Shown piece by piece: positions 26,039-46,348 of a DNA stretch of 64,000 nucleotides (within the stretch, counting starts at the first letter, position 1; each line of letters opens with the position of its first letter). The notes under the pieces are model-generated. The model was not told the origin of the DNA, did not search any database, and was given only the letters and a program-made list of their open reading frames with translations. The position numbers and the translations under genes are program-made. The DNA comes from Azadirachta indica. Lineage: Eukaryota > Streptophyta > Magnoliopsida > Sapindales > Meliaceae. The DNA is taken from contig CM040446.1 in the NCBI GenBank assembly GCA_022749755.1, positions 16,430,080-16,494,079 of the forward strand. The letters are read 5' to 3'.

Positions 26039-27952
26039 ATGGTAATATACTTATCTTTACTGTCTTCTATCTCGAATCAGCCTGAAGAATTTCACATTAG
26101 CGTTCTTAATTTCAAATATCTCTCACGTGTTAGGGTTCTATTGTACTTCTAGTGTTTCAAATTCTATGATTCGAAAGCTTTTCTATGCTGCTGGCGTTGA
26201 AAATTTCAGAAAAATGTTTAGTTCTTCGATTCTTGTGTTTTATGTTTGCTACGTTTTTGGTTAGGTTGAGTTTTGATGAATTTACTTTATTTTAGTGAAA
26301 AATTTTGTTGCTTTATTGTAATATCTCGTTCTATTAATCAATGAACTGATATTGGCATGTGTCTTAGCTGTAATTTGAAGTACTGGAGTTTGAGTAGAGT
26401 TGAATTCCATTTTTCTTTTCTCCTTGAAATGGACCTACTGTTTTGTCTTGAACTGGAGTGTTTGAATTGTAATTTTTGATTTATTTATTTGTTTTCCCCC
26501 TCTGCTTGTTGTTCTTATAGAGGCCATGTGAGTTGTGGTATAGTTTGATTTACATTTGTACAACATGAGAAATGGAATTGTGAACGGGTTTTGTTTTTTT
26601 GGCTAAAGTGACATCAGAAACTTAGCAATACCTTGGGGTTACAGTTGACTTATGGTTGATGCTGTGCTGACATGCTTTGGACTTCAGACTTTAGTTTCAG
26701 TCGCTTGCCATTGTCAAATAAGACACTTTTACTAACTGTGTCTGAGGAATGCACATTTTCTCCAGATGCTGTACTTGAAAATTCTTGAGTGTTTAGTCAC
26801 TAGTTCAAAACTTGTTAACCATTAGTTTTTGAAAATGGAAATTTTGCAGCTTTTCGGTGATGTTTTCTCTGCAAATCTGTGAATACTCTGACTTTGTCTG
26901 GTTTTATTATCCTTGTGTACAGCTTTACCTCTTAACTCTTAGTGATGTTTGTAAGTCTGTAATAAATTACGTGCTTTCACCATGTTTATGTGTTGACCAC
27001 TGTCTTTTGTGTTTGCATGTAGGCTAATAGGCACACCATTATTCTGATGCAGACTTCTCCAAATAGAGCAACAAGAACATTTATGGATTATGGATCAATA
27101 AGTCAAGCTATGGATGGTATGTTATTTATAGTCTAATTGTTGTCATTTGCTATTCAATTCATCGTTTATGATTTGTGCTTTCTTTTGCTTTACTAGGTCA
27201 GTTGTTGCTAGTTTGAAAAGTTATAGCCACCAGAATTTCAGCAATGGAAATAACCTATAGATTTACAAAACAATGCCCTATGAAAATGCATGGTGGCGGT
27301 CCCCTGAGATGTGGGGTGCATCTACATTTCTCTCTTTAATTAACCAAAAACAGGCTTTTGGACAAACTATTTAGCAGTTGTTACTTGTTACTTTCTGATG
27401 GAAGACTTGCTTCAAGAAGATTTGAAATTTTCTGGAGTAAATGCTGAATTAAGACTCTGTTCTACCACACTCATTAGATGTTATTCTTCTGGATATGCAC
27501 AGGTATATGTGCGCTATATGAAAGGAAGCTTAAGGAGATAAATCCAGCAATGAGAGACATCACTTATGACGTTGGAGATCTCTACAATTTTATTGATGGC
27601 CTTGCAGACATGAGTGCATTAGTGTATTTCTCTCTCTGTTTCTCTCTCACACACACTGAAGAGGCACTATGATTCTTGCACCTGAACAACTTTGTAATAG
27701 CTAAGACATAGTGCATTGCAACAACAGAATATATATATATATATATATATATATAGCTTAAAGTTATAATGCATGAATGTTGTGTATGTATGTATGTATG
27801 TATGTACCTGTAAAGAAGGGCTTGCCTTGCGGGATAACTGATATTTTGCTATTTGTTGCAGATATGATCACTCAATTCAGGCTTATTTGCCATATGACAG
27901 ACAGTGGATCAAACAGCGGACATTCCACCACCTTAAGAAGTTGGCTCATTGA
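26039..27952 (+). CDS. ERH: Enhancer of rudimentary homolog (ERH)
   Basis: Small, highly conserved nuclear protein that forms homodimers and takes part in RNA processing and decay complexes in animals and yeasts. Exons: 26039-26041 (only the ATG), 27023-27116, 27503-27623, 27862-27952, giving 102 residues. The protein reads from HTIILMQTSPNRATRTFMDY through ICALYERKLKEINP, DITYDVGDLYNFID and YLPYDRQWIKQRTFHHLKKL. Length and sequence match the family end to end. The start codon stands alone before a 981-base intron, so the only codon in exon 1 is Met. An ORF-based view of 25762-26022 is leader, not protein. The third intron contains TA and TGTA microsatellites. From memory the Arabidopsis counterpart is At5g10810. 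Confidence 0.95.
27729..27806. repeat. (TA)n and (TGTA)n microsatellites in ERH intron 3
   Basis: An AT-dinucleotide run (about 27729-27755) is followed by four to five TGTA units (about 27782-27806). Intronic. Confidence 0.9.
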
Positions 27953-28049
27953 ATGATTTATACACAACTGCTCAATTCTCTAGTTGTTGACTAGATATTC
28001 TGTTGTGTCAAACACGATAGTAGGGACGCATTAACAAGTTATATAATGA

Positions 28050-29540
28050 GTTTTATTTGGGTTGTGCTCTTGAGAAGAAGGTTGTTTAATGTGACAATTT
28101 TACTCTCTCCTCTCTTGTCCCGTGGGAGATATGTCAAAGGAAAAATGTAGTTTTATCAGTAGTTACTCATGAAATGCAAACTATTGTTGTCTGTTCAGTG
28201 TGTTCCATAGCTACAAGAGTCTGCATTTTTGTGAAGCTTGATTTTTCATATTGAACTGCATATAATCAATCCTATGTAACTTGATTGCTTGATTGCCATA
28301 CGACAGACTTGTGAATACATCTGTTTCATCTGTTCCTTTTGCGTATATGTCTTGCATTGGATTGCATTGAATGGTCTGTATCTTTTTGGATTCTGGTCCG
28401 CGATATATGTCTTGCATTGGGTTCAGAAGAATTCCACTCGGGATTAGCTTGATTGTGGCAAAGGCCAGCAATAAGATTGTTTTGGAATTTGGCGAGTAAA
28501 AAGTGTCGGGACAAGGATCTTTCTTTCGGATAAAATTATGTCATCCTATATTCCTATGCATAAAAATAGTTAATAATTTACGAAGTAAGGTGAGGGTTGT
28601 CATTCCTCTGAATCGTCCCTGAAGCTCGAGAAAGGGTTTTAAGTCTATTTTGCGTGCGTGTTATTGTGCGCTGTTAAGAGTAAAACTTTGGCACTCATCA
28701 AATTGGTTTAAGAAATGAGAATAAAATCGCGATTAAAATTTAAAACGTGGGTTACTTGCCAAATATGTGGAGTCGTGGAGATTCGACATAATTGTTGGAA
28801 TTTTGGGGGCGTGTGGGGAAAGCATGTGGGCTAGCATTCTGTTGGAACACGTGGCCCAATTACTTTTCTCTGTGACTTACCTCGCATCCCAACAGGTGAC
28901 CTCATCACAACTTGCCGTATACCCTCCTTACTCCGATTAACCTCTTTTTATTTATTTATTTATTAATTGAATTTATGAGTTTTGTACTTCCTGAAAGGTC
29001 ACTCTTGATTTCTGTCACATGGGGTTTCGACTAAATAGCTGTGTCTTCTCAAAACCCACAAGATAACAAACCCTAGTAATAATAATCTTCAGTGATTCCA
29101 AGCTCTTATATTGGTTCGTGATTTTTAACTTATCATATTTTTCGTCCTCTATCGAAATTGCATTTCGATTATTAGTCAATTTACTAATTCTTTGATGATA
29201 TTAGCTCATGAATTTCACTACATATTTTAATTATTCTTCCTGTCAGTTCAGCCCAAACCCTCATCGTTTCTGTGTCAATGCTTCGAAACTCTTCATCTGA
29301 AGTGAAAGCTGATATTTTCTGAAATTGCAAAGAAGATTTATTTATTTGTTTTTTTTGCCCTTATCACTTCCCCCTTTATCTGTTCTATAGCCCTAGATTC
29401 ATTTTCTCATCTTCTATCGTTGTATAAATATCGATTCTTCTTTTATTATTTCCCGGTATTAGCCTCTTGAATGTAAGAAACTGATTAAGGTTTAGTTTTT
29501 GATTTGTGGAGATTTTGAATTTTATTGTAATTTATTGCAG
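28050..29540. promoter_or_regulatory. ERH 3' region and RRC1 upstream/leader region
   Basis: The first part is ERH 3' UTR and spacer. A G-box-like CACGTG (28848-28853, GAACACGTGGCC) and a telo-box (AAACCCTA, 29069-29076) lie in the presumptive promoter or leader of the RRC1 gene. The RRC1 start codon is 30 bases after an AG acceptor at about 29540, so the leader is probably spliced. No separate gene was seen. Confidence 0.45.
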
Positions 29541-29570
29541 AATTGTTTCCGGGGAGTTGAGGACGTAAAA

Positions 29571-37206
<7,636 letters not shown>

Positions 37207-37825
37207 TTTGTCTTGCGGTTTGTGGAGCACACTTGAGTGAGTTTGTTGCTTCTTCTGAACAAAGTTCAGACTGTCGTCATATCATTTGTTGGATGGAGCC
37301 GGTTGTGGATGGTTTGAGATCAAAGTTTACCACCTTAGCTGATTGATGACATTGAAGAAAGTCATTTTGTTACAAATTATGTGTAAAGATTAACTTCACC
37401 TGTTTCTAGTGGGAGAGTGGGAGAGAAGTGCTGCTGTCCCTTTCTTAATGTTTTGTAGTCAAAATGTATTATCGTTTCAATGTTAAAATTTTTAACCGTT
37501 AATGGTTAAGTTTTTAGTGCAGCTTGATGATTGATGCCTCTTGAGATATTTGTCGCGCACTCATTTTGTTGATGAAAGAACTCGGATATTTGTTTGCAAG
37601 TTTTAGTCGTTAAAACTTATTGTATTATTACAACATTGCCGAATGTAAAATCTTGAAAAATCATCTCGGTAAATTAATAAATCAATACCTTATTTATTTT
37701 TTAGGTGCAATAGATACGTGCGATTTGCTCCAAAATTTGTTGGTTGCTTAATAGTTCTAAGCCTAATTAAATAAGCATCTATAATCTAGGCCTAAACAAA
37801 TATTCCAACACAAACTGTTGTTCAA
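37207..37825. other. Shared 3' region of convergent RRC1 and MYB genes
   Basis: The 619 bases between the two stop codons must hold both 3' UTRs. No open frame or RNA gene was recognised. The AATAAATCAATA region near 37675 is a possible polyadenylation signal area. Confidence 0.5.
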
Positions 37826-40800
37826 CTATGGACGGAGCTTTCTTAGTAACCACTTCTTTCGCAGTGTGACATCCAAGGCTAAGAATGTCTTTGCCTTTCT
37901 TTCATCTTCTAAAAGATCACAAGCATCCAGCAATAGCTCATCATCTATGTCTGGTATGGCTTGAAGTGCATCAATAGCACTTTCTATTGCACTGTAATTC
38001 CTGTTCTCTTTGCTGCTAACTAATGCGGTGGCTACACCTTCCATTGCAGACAGATCGTTTTGCATCTCCTTGTTGCTTTTCTGTGCTTTGCTTGAATATC
38101 CAGGATCTAATGCCAGTGGTGCTGATCGCTTTCTGTGTTGATCTGGTATTTGATCCTCTTCAGCTGAACATTGTAAATCGCCGGAGACTCCTTCCAACTC
38201 CATCTCAAGAGCATTATGATCGGTCTCCAGTGCCAGATCCTGGCCTTCGAGATTTCGATTTAACAGTTCATTTCTGAAAATCTTGCATAAATCACCAAAA
38301 TTGCCTAAGAATTTGTCTCTGTATGACATGGCATCCGGATATTCCTGCATAACATAATAGATAAAAACTTAAGACAACAAATACCAAATTTGACAGACAT
38401 CCAAGATCAAATTCCCATATTCATTTGATTCAATAATCATATTAAAAAGAAGCCAAATAAAGATGTTGGTAACACGTTGCGCTGGATCTTGTGACAGACA
38501 CTAAGAAAAATGGTGAATTATTATCCAGATACAATGACACACCTTGATATAAGCTTCCCAGACATCTTCACTACCCACTATCATTTGCTGAGTTTCATCC
38601 CACAAAAATCCAGAGTGCTTGAGAAGATGGCATATGTCCTCGTGCTGCTTCATCAAGGAGATATACCGATTTTCTAGATTGTATTTGTTACATTGAAGTC
38701 CAAATTTTGCATTGAATGCTTCGACCATTTGAGTCCATGATTGCTCGTTGAATGCGTGATCAATCTTATTCCCTTCATTCATCTGCTCCATCATAAGGTC
38801 TATAAAATAATGGTCCATTGGTGGTGTCCAACCAGCTTCAAACAGATCATGATTTGTAGCAAGATGGTTATTATTCTCCAAACCTGCACATTATCAAAAC
38901 ATAAATATTTCATCAAACAATTCAAATGTCACTGGACGAAATTTGAATTCAGTCCATTTCATCTTTTGGAGGAAGAACAAACCTTCTGTAGGAATCATGC
39001 TAAGGTGCTAACATACATAGCTAACAAGATGAAAGACCAGTAACCTTATTGCTTTAATACCTCTATTTCTTGAGACTGCTCCGTTTTTGCAGGTTTCAAA
39101 AGGGTTATTATAAAAATAAGAGGATTAAATTTATTACAGAAAATAAATGCTCAAAGATGATGATTTTGCCCCAACAGTCATAGATTATCCTATCAAATTA
39201 TCACAGGTTGAATGGCGTAATTACCAGTCATCAAGACAGGCATTTCACAATGGGAATCTATATTTTGAGCCAAACGGTTGTATCTTCCATCAGACATTTC
39301 TTCTCCAAATATAACACAAAGTTTGTGATAGCTTGGCACGGTTTTAACTCTATATGATCGAGCATCAGGGTGTTCCTATATACACAAACATGTGAGCAAC
39401 AGCACAACAGAAATGGTTAAAATCTAATAAAAGTTGGAAGCAGCTCACCTTAATATAAGCATCCCAAAAATGATCTTCAGCAGTTACCATATCTCGTGTT
39501 TCATCCCAAGAGAACCCACTGTGCTGAAGAAGGATCTTTATTTCATTGTACAGCCTTCTCAAATGTTTGAACCGATTCTTCAAAACATCTTTGTCATGGT
39601 GGGATAGGAATTTCTCATTGAAGGATGTAATCATGTCATTCCAAGCTTGGGTTATGAAAGTCTGGCCAAGTTTATTTCCTTTGTAAACCTGTTCTAGTAA
39701 CAAGTCAATGAGATAACGATCCATTGGTGGTGTCCAATATGTTCTAGTACGATCACCACCAGTAGGGGTTTGGCTTCCCTTTCCTTCACCTACAGACACT
39801 AAAACCTGTTCGTAAGAGAAACCCTTCTACATAAAATGTCTTGGGATTTCAGGAATGGAAGGTGGCTCTAAAATTCGTAGTTAGTTAACCATTAATCACA
39901 TTGGTGAATGGTCAAAAGAGAAACACTGAAAGTAGAGTAACTCCAAGATTGATGGGCTCAAGAACTTGCCACTTAACTGAGGTGACATCCAATATTAATC
40001 GAGAAAATAGTAAACCTTAAATCATTTGATTAAAAAGAAAAGATTAAGAATAAATAAATAAATAAACTAAAAGAACCAACTCATACAGATTCTGATTTCT
40101 CTTTCCACATTTTTTATAAGTTTGAAGGGAATCAAAAGAAAGAAAAAAGAAAAGAAAGAAAACCATTGTTTCCAGAAAATTTGCCACTTGCCACTGTCTC
40201 ACATTACCTTCCACAAGGCTGGGCAAGAGACTTCTGGACCAAATTTTAGATTGTATGACCATGTACTTGAAAAAAGTAATCTCAACTTGGTAAAAGAGAA
40301 CAGAAACTCACAAGCCTTTATTCCTAAAGTGCCACCGTCGGGGTCTTTATCCTGATACAAATTACTGCTAACTTCATTGTCAACTACATCCCCATATATA
40401 AGAGCCAAGTCATTGTAGTTTGGCAAGGTTTTCATCCTGTATGCTCGAGCATGTGGATGTGCCTACAATGGGTTTACACATCCATTATCAAGGAAAATTA
40501 AACTACCGAAGAAGGAAAAATTCTCATACAGCATACCTTGATATAAGCATCCCAAACAGCATCATCAGCTACAATCATTTGCTGTGTTTCATCCCAGGAA
40601 AACCCAGCCTCTCTCAGAAGATTCGTTATATCAATATAGTACTTCCACAATTTCTTGTAGCGATGTCTTAATACCCTTTTTCCATGCTGTGAACCAAACC
40701 TTGCGTTAAACAGATCAAGCATGTTTGTCCATGCTTGTTTATTGAATGTATTATCGGTCTTATTGCCTCTTCCGACTTGGTCCAGAAGAAGCTCAATGAA

Positions 40801-41947
40801 ATATTGGTCCATCTCTGAAGTCCATTCTGTCCTCAAGCGCTCATTACCTAGAGGGCCAAGGTTTCCCATTCCATCACCTACCAAATAAAGAATATAATTA
40901 AGTATAATCTTAATTTACTGCATAGTATGCATCATTCACTAACATTCCGTAAAAGTAAAATATCATGAAAGCTGCCAAATTACACTTTCAGATCTTTGAC
41001 AGTGGACAATCGGACAATCGCTTTAACACTAAGTCATAATTTCAAAATAACCTAAAATGTAATTGCATTCGGTGATTGTTTCATCCAAATCAGAGGAACA
41101 GAACAATTGATTACTTATATCTTGTGACTGCGGCTTATGTGATAGTGGAAGGTAGGCCAAAAAAGTGGCATCAAGACCATTTACAATTTTAAAAACTTAC
41201 AAAGAGCACAGTTAAGAGGCCTGCAGCTTTTTCTCTATCTTTTTTATTCGTCCTCTTATGAAAAGATTTTCATAAATAAAGTTAAAACACCAAAGTCGCT
41301 TATAGACAACATCAGTTATGCACCTTTTAGGTCCAATTGGTAATATAAATCCAACCTTCATCAAGGTTAATTAACAGGGAAAAAGATGCATACCCATATT
41401 TACTCCTTGGACTTCATCATCAAAATCTAGATCATGACTTGATAGGCTGTACCTTCCATCCGCAGTTGTATACCCATATATCAAACACAAATCACTAAAA
41501 TTCAGCAATGTTTTAGTCTTGTAGGATCGTGCATCTGGGTGAGCCTGCATTTATCTGAGATATTGAGAAGGACACATATTTTCATTATATGAATGAACAG
41601 AAAAGTGGTACAACCTTGATGTAAGCATTCCAGACATAATCATCAGCGACAACCATTTGCCGAGATTCATCCCACGAAAATCCAGTTTGGTCGAGAAGAT
41701 TCTTTACGTCATTAAATTGCTTCCACAAATTTGTATACCGACTTTTTAACACATCTTTGTCATACTGAGATCCAAATTTTGCATTGAAGATGGTGAGCAT
41801 GTCCGTCCAAGCCTGCTTGTTGAATGTATGGCCTATCCTATTCCCTCTGTGCAACTGCTCTAACATAAGATCAATAAAATAACGCTCCATTATTGGTGTC
41901 CAATAAGTCCTTGAACGATCATTGCTCGCAGCCATCTGGCCAGCCAT
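37826..41947 (-). CDS. MYB/SANT-like protein with four tandem Myb_DNA-bind_3 modules
   Basis: Plant-specific, probable DNA-binding protein related to the L10-interacting MYB domain-containing and Myb/SANT-like families. Exons: 41947-41615, 41544-41394, 40877-40537, 40462-40312, 39798-39449, 39375-39225, 38883-38543, 38344-37826, giving 778 residues. Four MYB-like domains each occupy one exon: YWTPIMERYFIDLMLEQ, EWTSEMDQYFIELLLDQ, YWTPPMDRYLIDLLLEQ and GWTPPMDHYFIDLMMEQ. Each ends in (F/L)SWDE or FLWDE..QMIV..D.VW.AYIK. Each is followed by a linker beginning (A/E)(H/Y)P(D/H)A. The first three linkers are separate 151-base exons; the fourth is fused to the C-terminal exon, which adds an acidic helical tail. 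A 5' leader exon lies at 42479 to about 42640. Target DNA is unknown. Confidence 0.92.
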
Positions 41948-42478
41948 TCCTTCCCCTAGAAACTGTTAACGTATAAAATGAATCATCACTAACTTCACTC
42001 TCAAAAATTAAAATGATTATCTTACAATAACTTCTTTAGCACTTTAGCATTGCAACTCAAACAGAAATGCACCAACACATAAACATAGCTAAAATGAATG
42101 CCACTAACCACAACAACCAAAAACCCCAAATGTGTACAGCATCAAACAATTAAATGCAACTTCACCCACATAAAAACAAAGCAAAAGATCAAAAAGTTAT
42201 TGTCTTACAAGTCCAACTAAACACAAAATTGAACCCAATTTACCTGTTACGGAGTGACACTAAAATTTTACAATTTGGAAATGAGCTTCGAACCAAAATA
42301 GCTGAAAAAATAAGATTTTGAGTATATATTTCAACAATTCGATTCAATGCAGCCAAAAGCTGACATTGAGAGGAAGAAAATAGCAAGGGAAAAGCAAATA
42401 TAAATAAAATCGGAGCTTGCATTGTTATGTGAAAATACGAATAAAATTGAGTTAAAGAGAGTAAGCGAAATTCCTTAC

Positions 42479-42640
42479 CTGTTTGATAAGTAGATGTTTA
42501 TAAAGAGACAAGAGTGATTGTTTTCCAGAGTTTGGCGCGCAAAGAGTTACTGAAAAGTTTAACCCTAATCCGGAATAAGGGCTATAACTTCTCCTTCCTG
42601 TTTGGTTACAGAGACAAATCTTTCTGTGTTGGACGCCATT
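42479..42640 (-). promoter_or_regulatory. Probable 5' leader exon of MYB/SANT-like gene
   Basis: A clean donor (CAG|GTAAGG on the minus strand, at 42479) and the acceptor just before the ATG (about 41957) bracket a leader intron. A CACGTG core at 42750-42755 lies about 110 bases upstream of the presumed exon. The transcription start is not determined. Confidence 0.5.
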
Positions 42641-43288
42641 TTATTTTATTTAATTGAAGAAAAGAAAATAAACAAGATTTACTGAACTTTGGGCCGAAAT
42701 TGGCCTGGACCAGGGCCCAAACCCGGACGGGGAGACCATATTTGTCGAACACGTGAAAGAAAATATTCAGATATTATTTTATGTTATTAAATAAATTTTT
42801 ATATTATACCAACTAAGATTTACTTTAATAAACCATTTTTTATTTTATTAAATTAAAATTATATTTCTTAAAAGATCTCATTTTTTTTTACTTTTTATCA
42901 TGTTATAAATCGACCAGGGAAGTGAGACGTTTTGAGTAATTATTATTACTAAACCCAAAAGCCTAATGGTATTAAGAGTTCTGCTTTTTTTTTTTTAATT
43001 AAATTTCATTTATTTTTCTATTGAATGAACGATTTGGCAATACCTTAATACATATCTTCTCAAACAATTACTAATTTAATTAAGCCACATGCCTACATAA
43101 TCAAAAGATGAATTTTTTTTTTTTTGGAAAAAGGGAAAAATAAGTCCTCATAAGAATTTGATAACTGATTACCACATTTTTTTTTTAACATACAATATAA
43201 GATGTGAACATGTTAGAAGACAGAAACAAACTCTTGCATCAAACTTTAGATGTATAGTTGCAGGCAAAAAATCTTTGATAACTCAATG
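42641..43288. other. Spacer between MYB gene promoter and FBT copy 2 3' end
   Basis: AT-rich with homopolymer runs and no coding frame. It should contain the MYB promoter on the left and the 3' UTR of the transporter on the right. Confidence 0.5.
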
Positions 43289-45796
43289 CTATCTACCATC
43301 AACACTGTTAACAAGCGCTACCAATTCAATAGTCTCAGTTTCTGAAGCTTCAATTCCCTCTTCTTTTCTTTCCAATTCAGCTGGAAGGAATGAAGAATCC
43401 GGATCACCTGGAGGCACCAAAAATATTATGCAAAGAGGAGTAACTCTCAGTATGTTTCGGATCAAAATGGCGAGCCATAGATTCTGGAATTTTGTTCGTG
43501 TAACCTTTAACATGTGCAGCAGAAGGCCTCCTGCCCAAGATGATGAGAGACGTCCAGCGTTATCTATAGACATAAGAAGAGCAAAGAATGTCCCTTCAAT
43601 TCCAGCGGGGCAAAGCCGGGAACTGAGTACAAGAAGTGGCATCCATTTTAGCTGGCCGACCATTCTGGAGATGCCTTCATCAATCACAATGGCTACAAAA
43701 TCTGGTATCCCAAACTTCAAGTTGAGTCGCAATACCAGCAGCAAATCTAGCATTCCTGATAATCCAGATAGTAACTGAGCCCAGAATAGTACATCTCGAA
43801 AAGGGTAATCTTTTAAAGAGTTTTGGTAGAGTATTGCTGCCAAAATGGAGCCAACTGGACCAACCGAGAGTATATATCCAACAGTTTCCTGCATTAAGTA
43901 CATGAAAGTTAACCTTTAATTTGTTTCTTTTCTCTTAGCAAGTGATAATTTAATGAGGTTTCCAAAAATGATAGGTCTAAGCAATATCTCAGAGTCAGTG
44001 CTCTTCCACCAAAAGTAATTCATAAGTTTATACAAGCATGCCGTATATTAATTTCCTGATTGGTTCCTTATATCTTGCAGAATGCCAAATAAATCAGGAT
44101 TCTGTTTATGATTTCAAACCCATTATGTACATTTTGAATATATCGAACTATTTCTTAGGTCACAGCCAATTTTCCAAACCCCTTGCTGAACTTTTTGTTT
44201 TTTACCAGCACATGGTAATCAGAAGAATAGCTAATTTTATCTTCAACTAATATTGTCAAATAGTTCTTCATTATCTGCAGGATTCTGAGAAATTAAAGCA
44301 GAAATAAAGTACCTGAGAGAAAGCTGGACCAGCTTTTGAGTCGGTATACCAGTAAAACAAACCTTCATGAATATTCAAGCTCAATGCAAATGATAAGTAC
44401 ATGTACAAACACGGCCTCCATACAAGTGGGAACTTCAACGTTGTCCACATGGACTTTCCGACATCAACAAACTTCTGGTTTACCTGAGTCACAGAGAGTC
44501 TTAAAATAGGAGTGCATACTGAACCAGGAATAAACATGGGACAAATAATTACCTGTTTGTAATTGAAGTTGAGCATCTGGGGCTCATTAAGCAGAATTCC
44601 AACTAATAGTACAAGTCCAGCTGGAATTGTCATCAAGCCAAAGACTCCCTAACAGGGAAGAGGAAAATATCTTCAAAGAATTAAAATACCCATACTATTA
44701 CATGGACAGAAGAAGAACATAACTTCCTTCTATGAAGATTTAAGGAAAAAAATTGAACAAAGTTGAATAGGAATGCTAACCTTGGGTCCTATTAAGTGAA
44801 CAAAGATACCACTAATGGAAAATCCCACTAGTGCTCCACTGGCAGAACTCAAAGAACACAAGCTTTGCATATCAGATGCGAGGGAAGGACGGATAATACT
44901 ATTCTGCGCAACACAGGCATCAATTGTCACATCTGCTATTGCTATCCCAGCACTTGAGGCTGTTAAAGCAGAAACAGCAAATACAAGATGCAATTTTTCA
45001 TGCAACGATAACAACAGCATGGAGCTCACACCAAGACAACCTGAAAATTAACATGGAAGGAACTATCTGGTCAGAAAACTGCATCCATCATATAAACAAC
45101 TTTTATATCCAAGAAGCCTCCTCTCAAGGAGGAAACATATGAAATCCAAACTTTTTGATTTTTAGCAGCAAAGACAAGACTAATGCACAACTGAAATTTA
45201 TATGATTTTGAGCAGTCTCAATAAGTATTAATGACCAAAATCATGATCTAAAGTAAATTATTTCTCTTTGTAGCTTAAACAAAAATGACTTTCAAAATCT
45301 ATAGACCATTAAGATATGAACATCCTAGAAGATCAAACTTCATACCATGATATTGCAAATAACAAGTTGAATACTGAGTACAAGTAAAATAGAGATAAGA
45401 AAAAATCTGAGAAATTATCGAGTTACCAGCTAAGATGAAGTAGGGCCGTCTGCGATATCCATAAATTGGTATAACATCAGTGAGAAGACCCCAAAGAGGC
45501 TTGACAATCCATGGAATGTAAGTAATTCCTGTATAAACTTGAGCCTCAGAAGGCTGCACTTTTTGAACATCTTTCATGTAATATTCTGTCCCAACACGAG
45601 CAAGAGCTCCACCCAATCCCTGGCTTATTCCATAAACAATCACTACACCAAACACAAAACTCCAGTGCATTTCCCTGGCAAGCATTCTAATCCAATAGAC
45701 TGGAGTCCATAAAAATCCACGGCATCCGTTTTTGGATTCATTTTCATTTTCCACCACAGTCTCTTTAGCCGTTTCTAGATTCTCTTCCTCCACCAT
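43289..45796 (-). CDS. Folate-biopterin transporter family protein (MFS-type), copy 2
   Basis: Paralogue of the gene at 22891-25299. Exons: 45796-45427, 45040-44781, 44648-44553, 44483-44313, 43888-43289, giving 498 residues. Signatures: [99 protein letters not shown] and [14 protein letters not shown]. It has an extra intron after [10 protein letters not shown] that copy 1 lacks; the later introns match in position. The acidic, Glu-rich N-terminus differs from copy 1. The long antisense frame at 43158-43778 is a shadow. Transport activity for folate or pterins is inferred from family membership. Confidence 0.94.
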
Positions 45797-46348
45797 AATG
45801 TACTCCTCTTAAGTCAAATCTTGAGAAAATAACAACATAACCCTGTTCACAAGTCAATCTGTTTAGTGATTCAAAGCTCTGACCTTTATCATAAATATAC
45901 GAAATCTCTGGGAACGGGTTGTGGAGAAAACAAACCAGTTCAAAAATCAGCGTTTCCAATAATGGTTAACTTTGAAAGTGACGAAAAAACTTCTAAAAGA
46001 AGTGAAAAAAAAAAAAAAGCATCTTTAACTGAGAAAATAAATGAATAAATGACAACCCAATTCGACAATGTTCTCTGGTCTCTGTTTCATCAAGCTGATA
46101 TTTTGGTTTCTGCTTGCACAACTTTGAACCCGGTAGATCGATAAAAACAACGTCTCTTGTAAATAGAAGAAAAAAGAGGAACCAAAAAAATCGATGCAGA
46201 TTCAGACATCGGAAATTTCCTAGGCAGGAGAAGAGTCTCTCTCCATTACAAAGTTGACCAACCAGACTGTAATAGCTCCGTTGTTTAAAATCCAAATCTA
46301 ATGTAATTTTGTTTTTTACGAAAAAAAATGTTTTTTAATAATAATTAT

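Noticed and set aside
43158..43778. 206-codon plus-strand frame over FBT copy 2 last exon
   Set aside because: Antisense shadow of a transporter exon whose minus-strand reading has clear family motifs.
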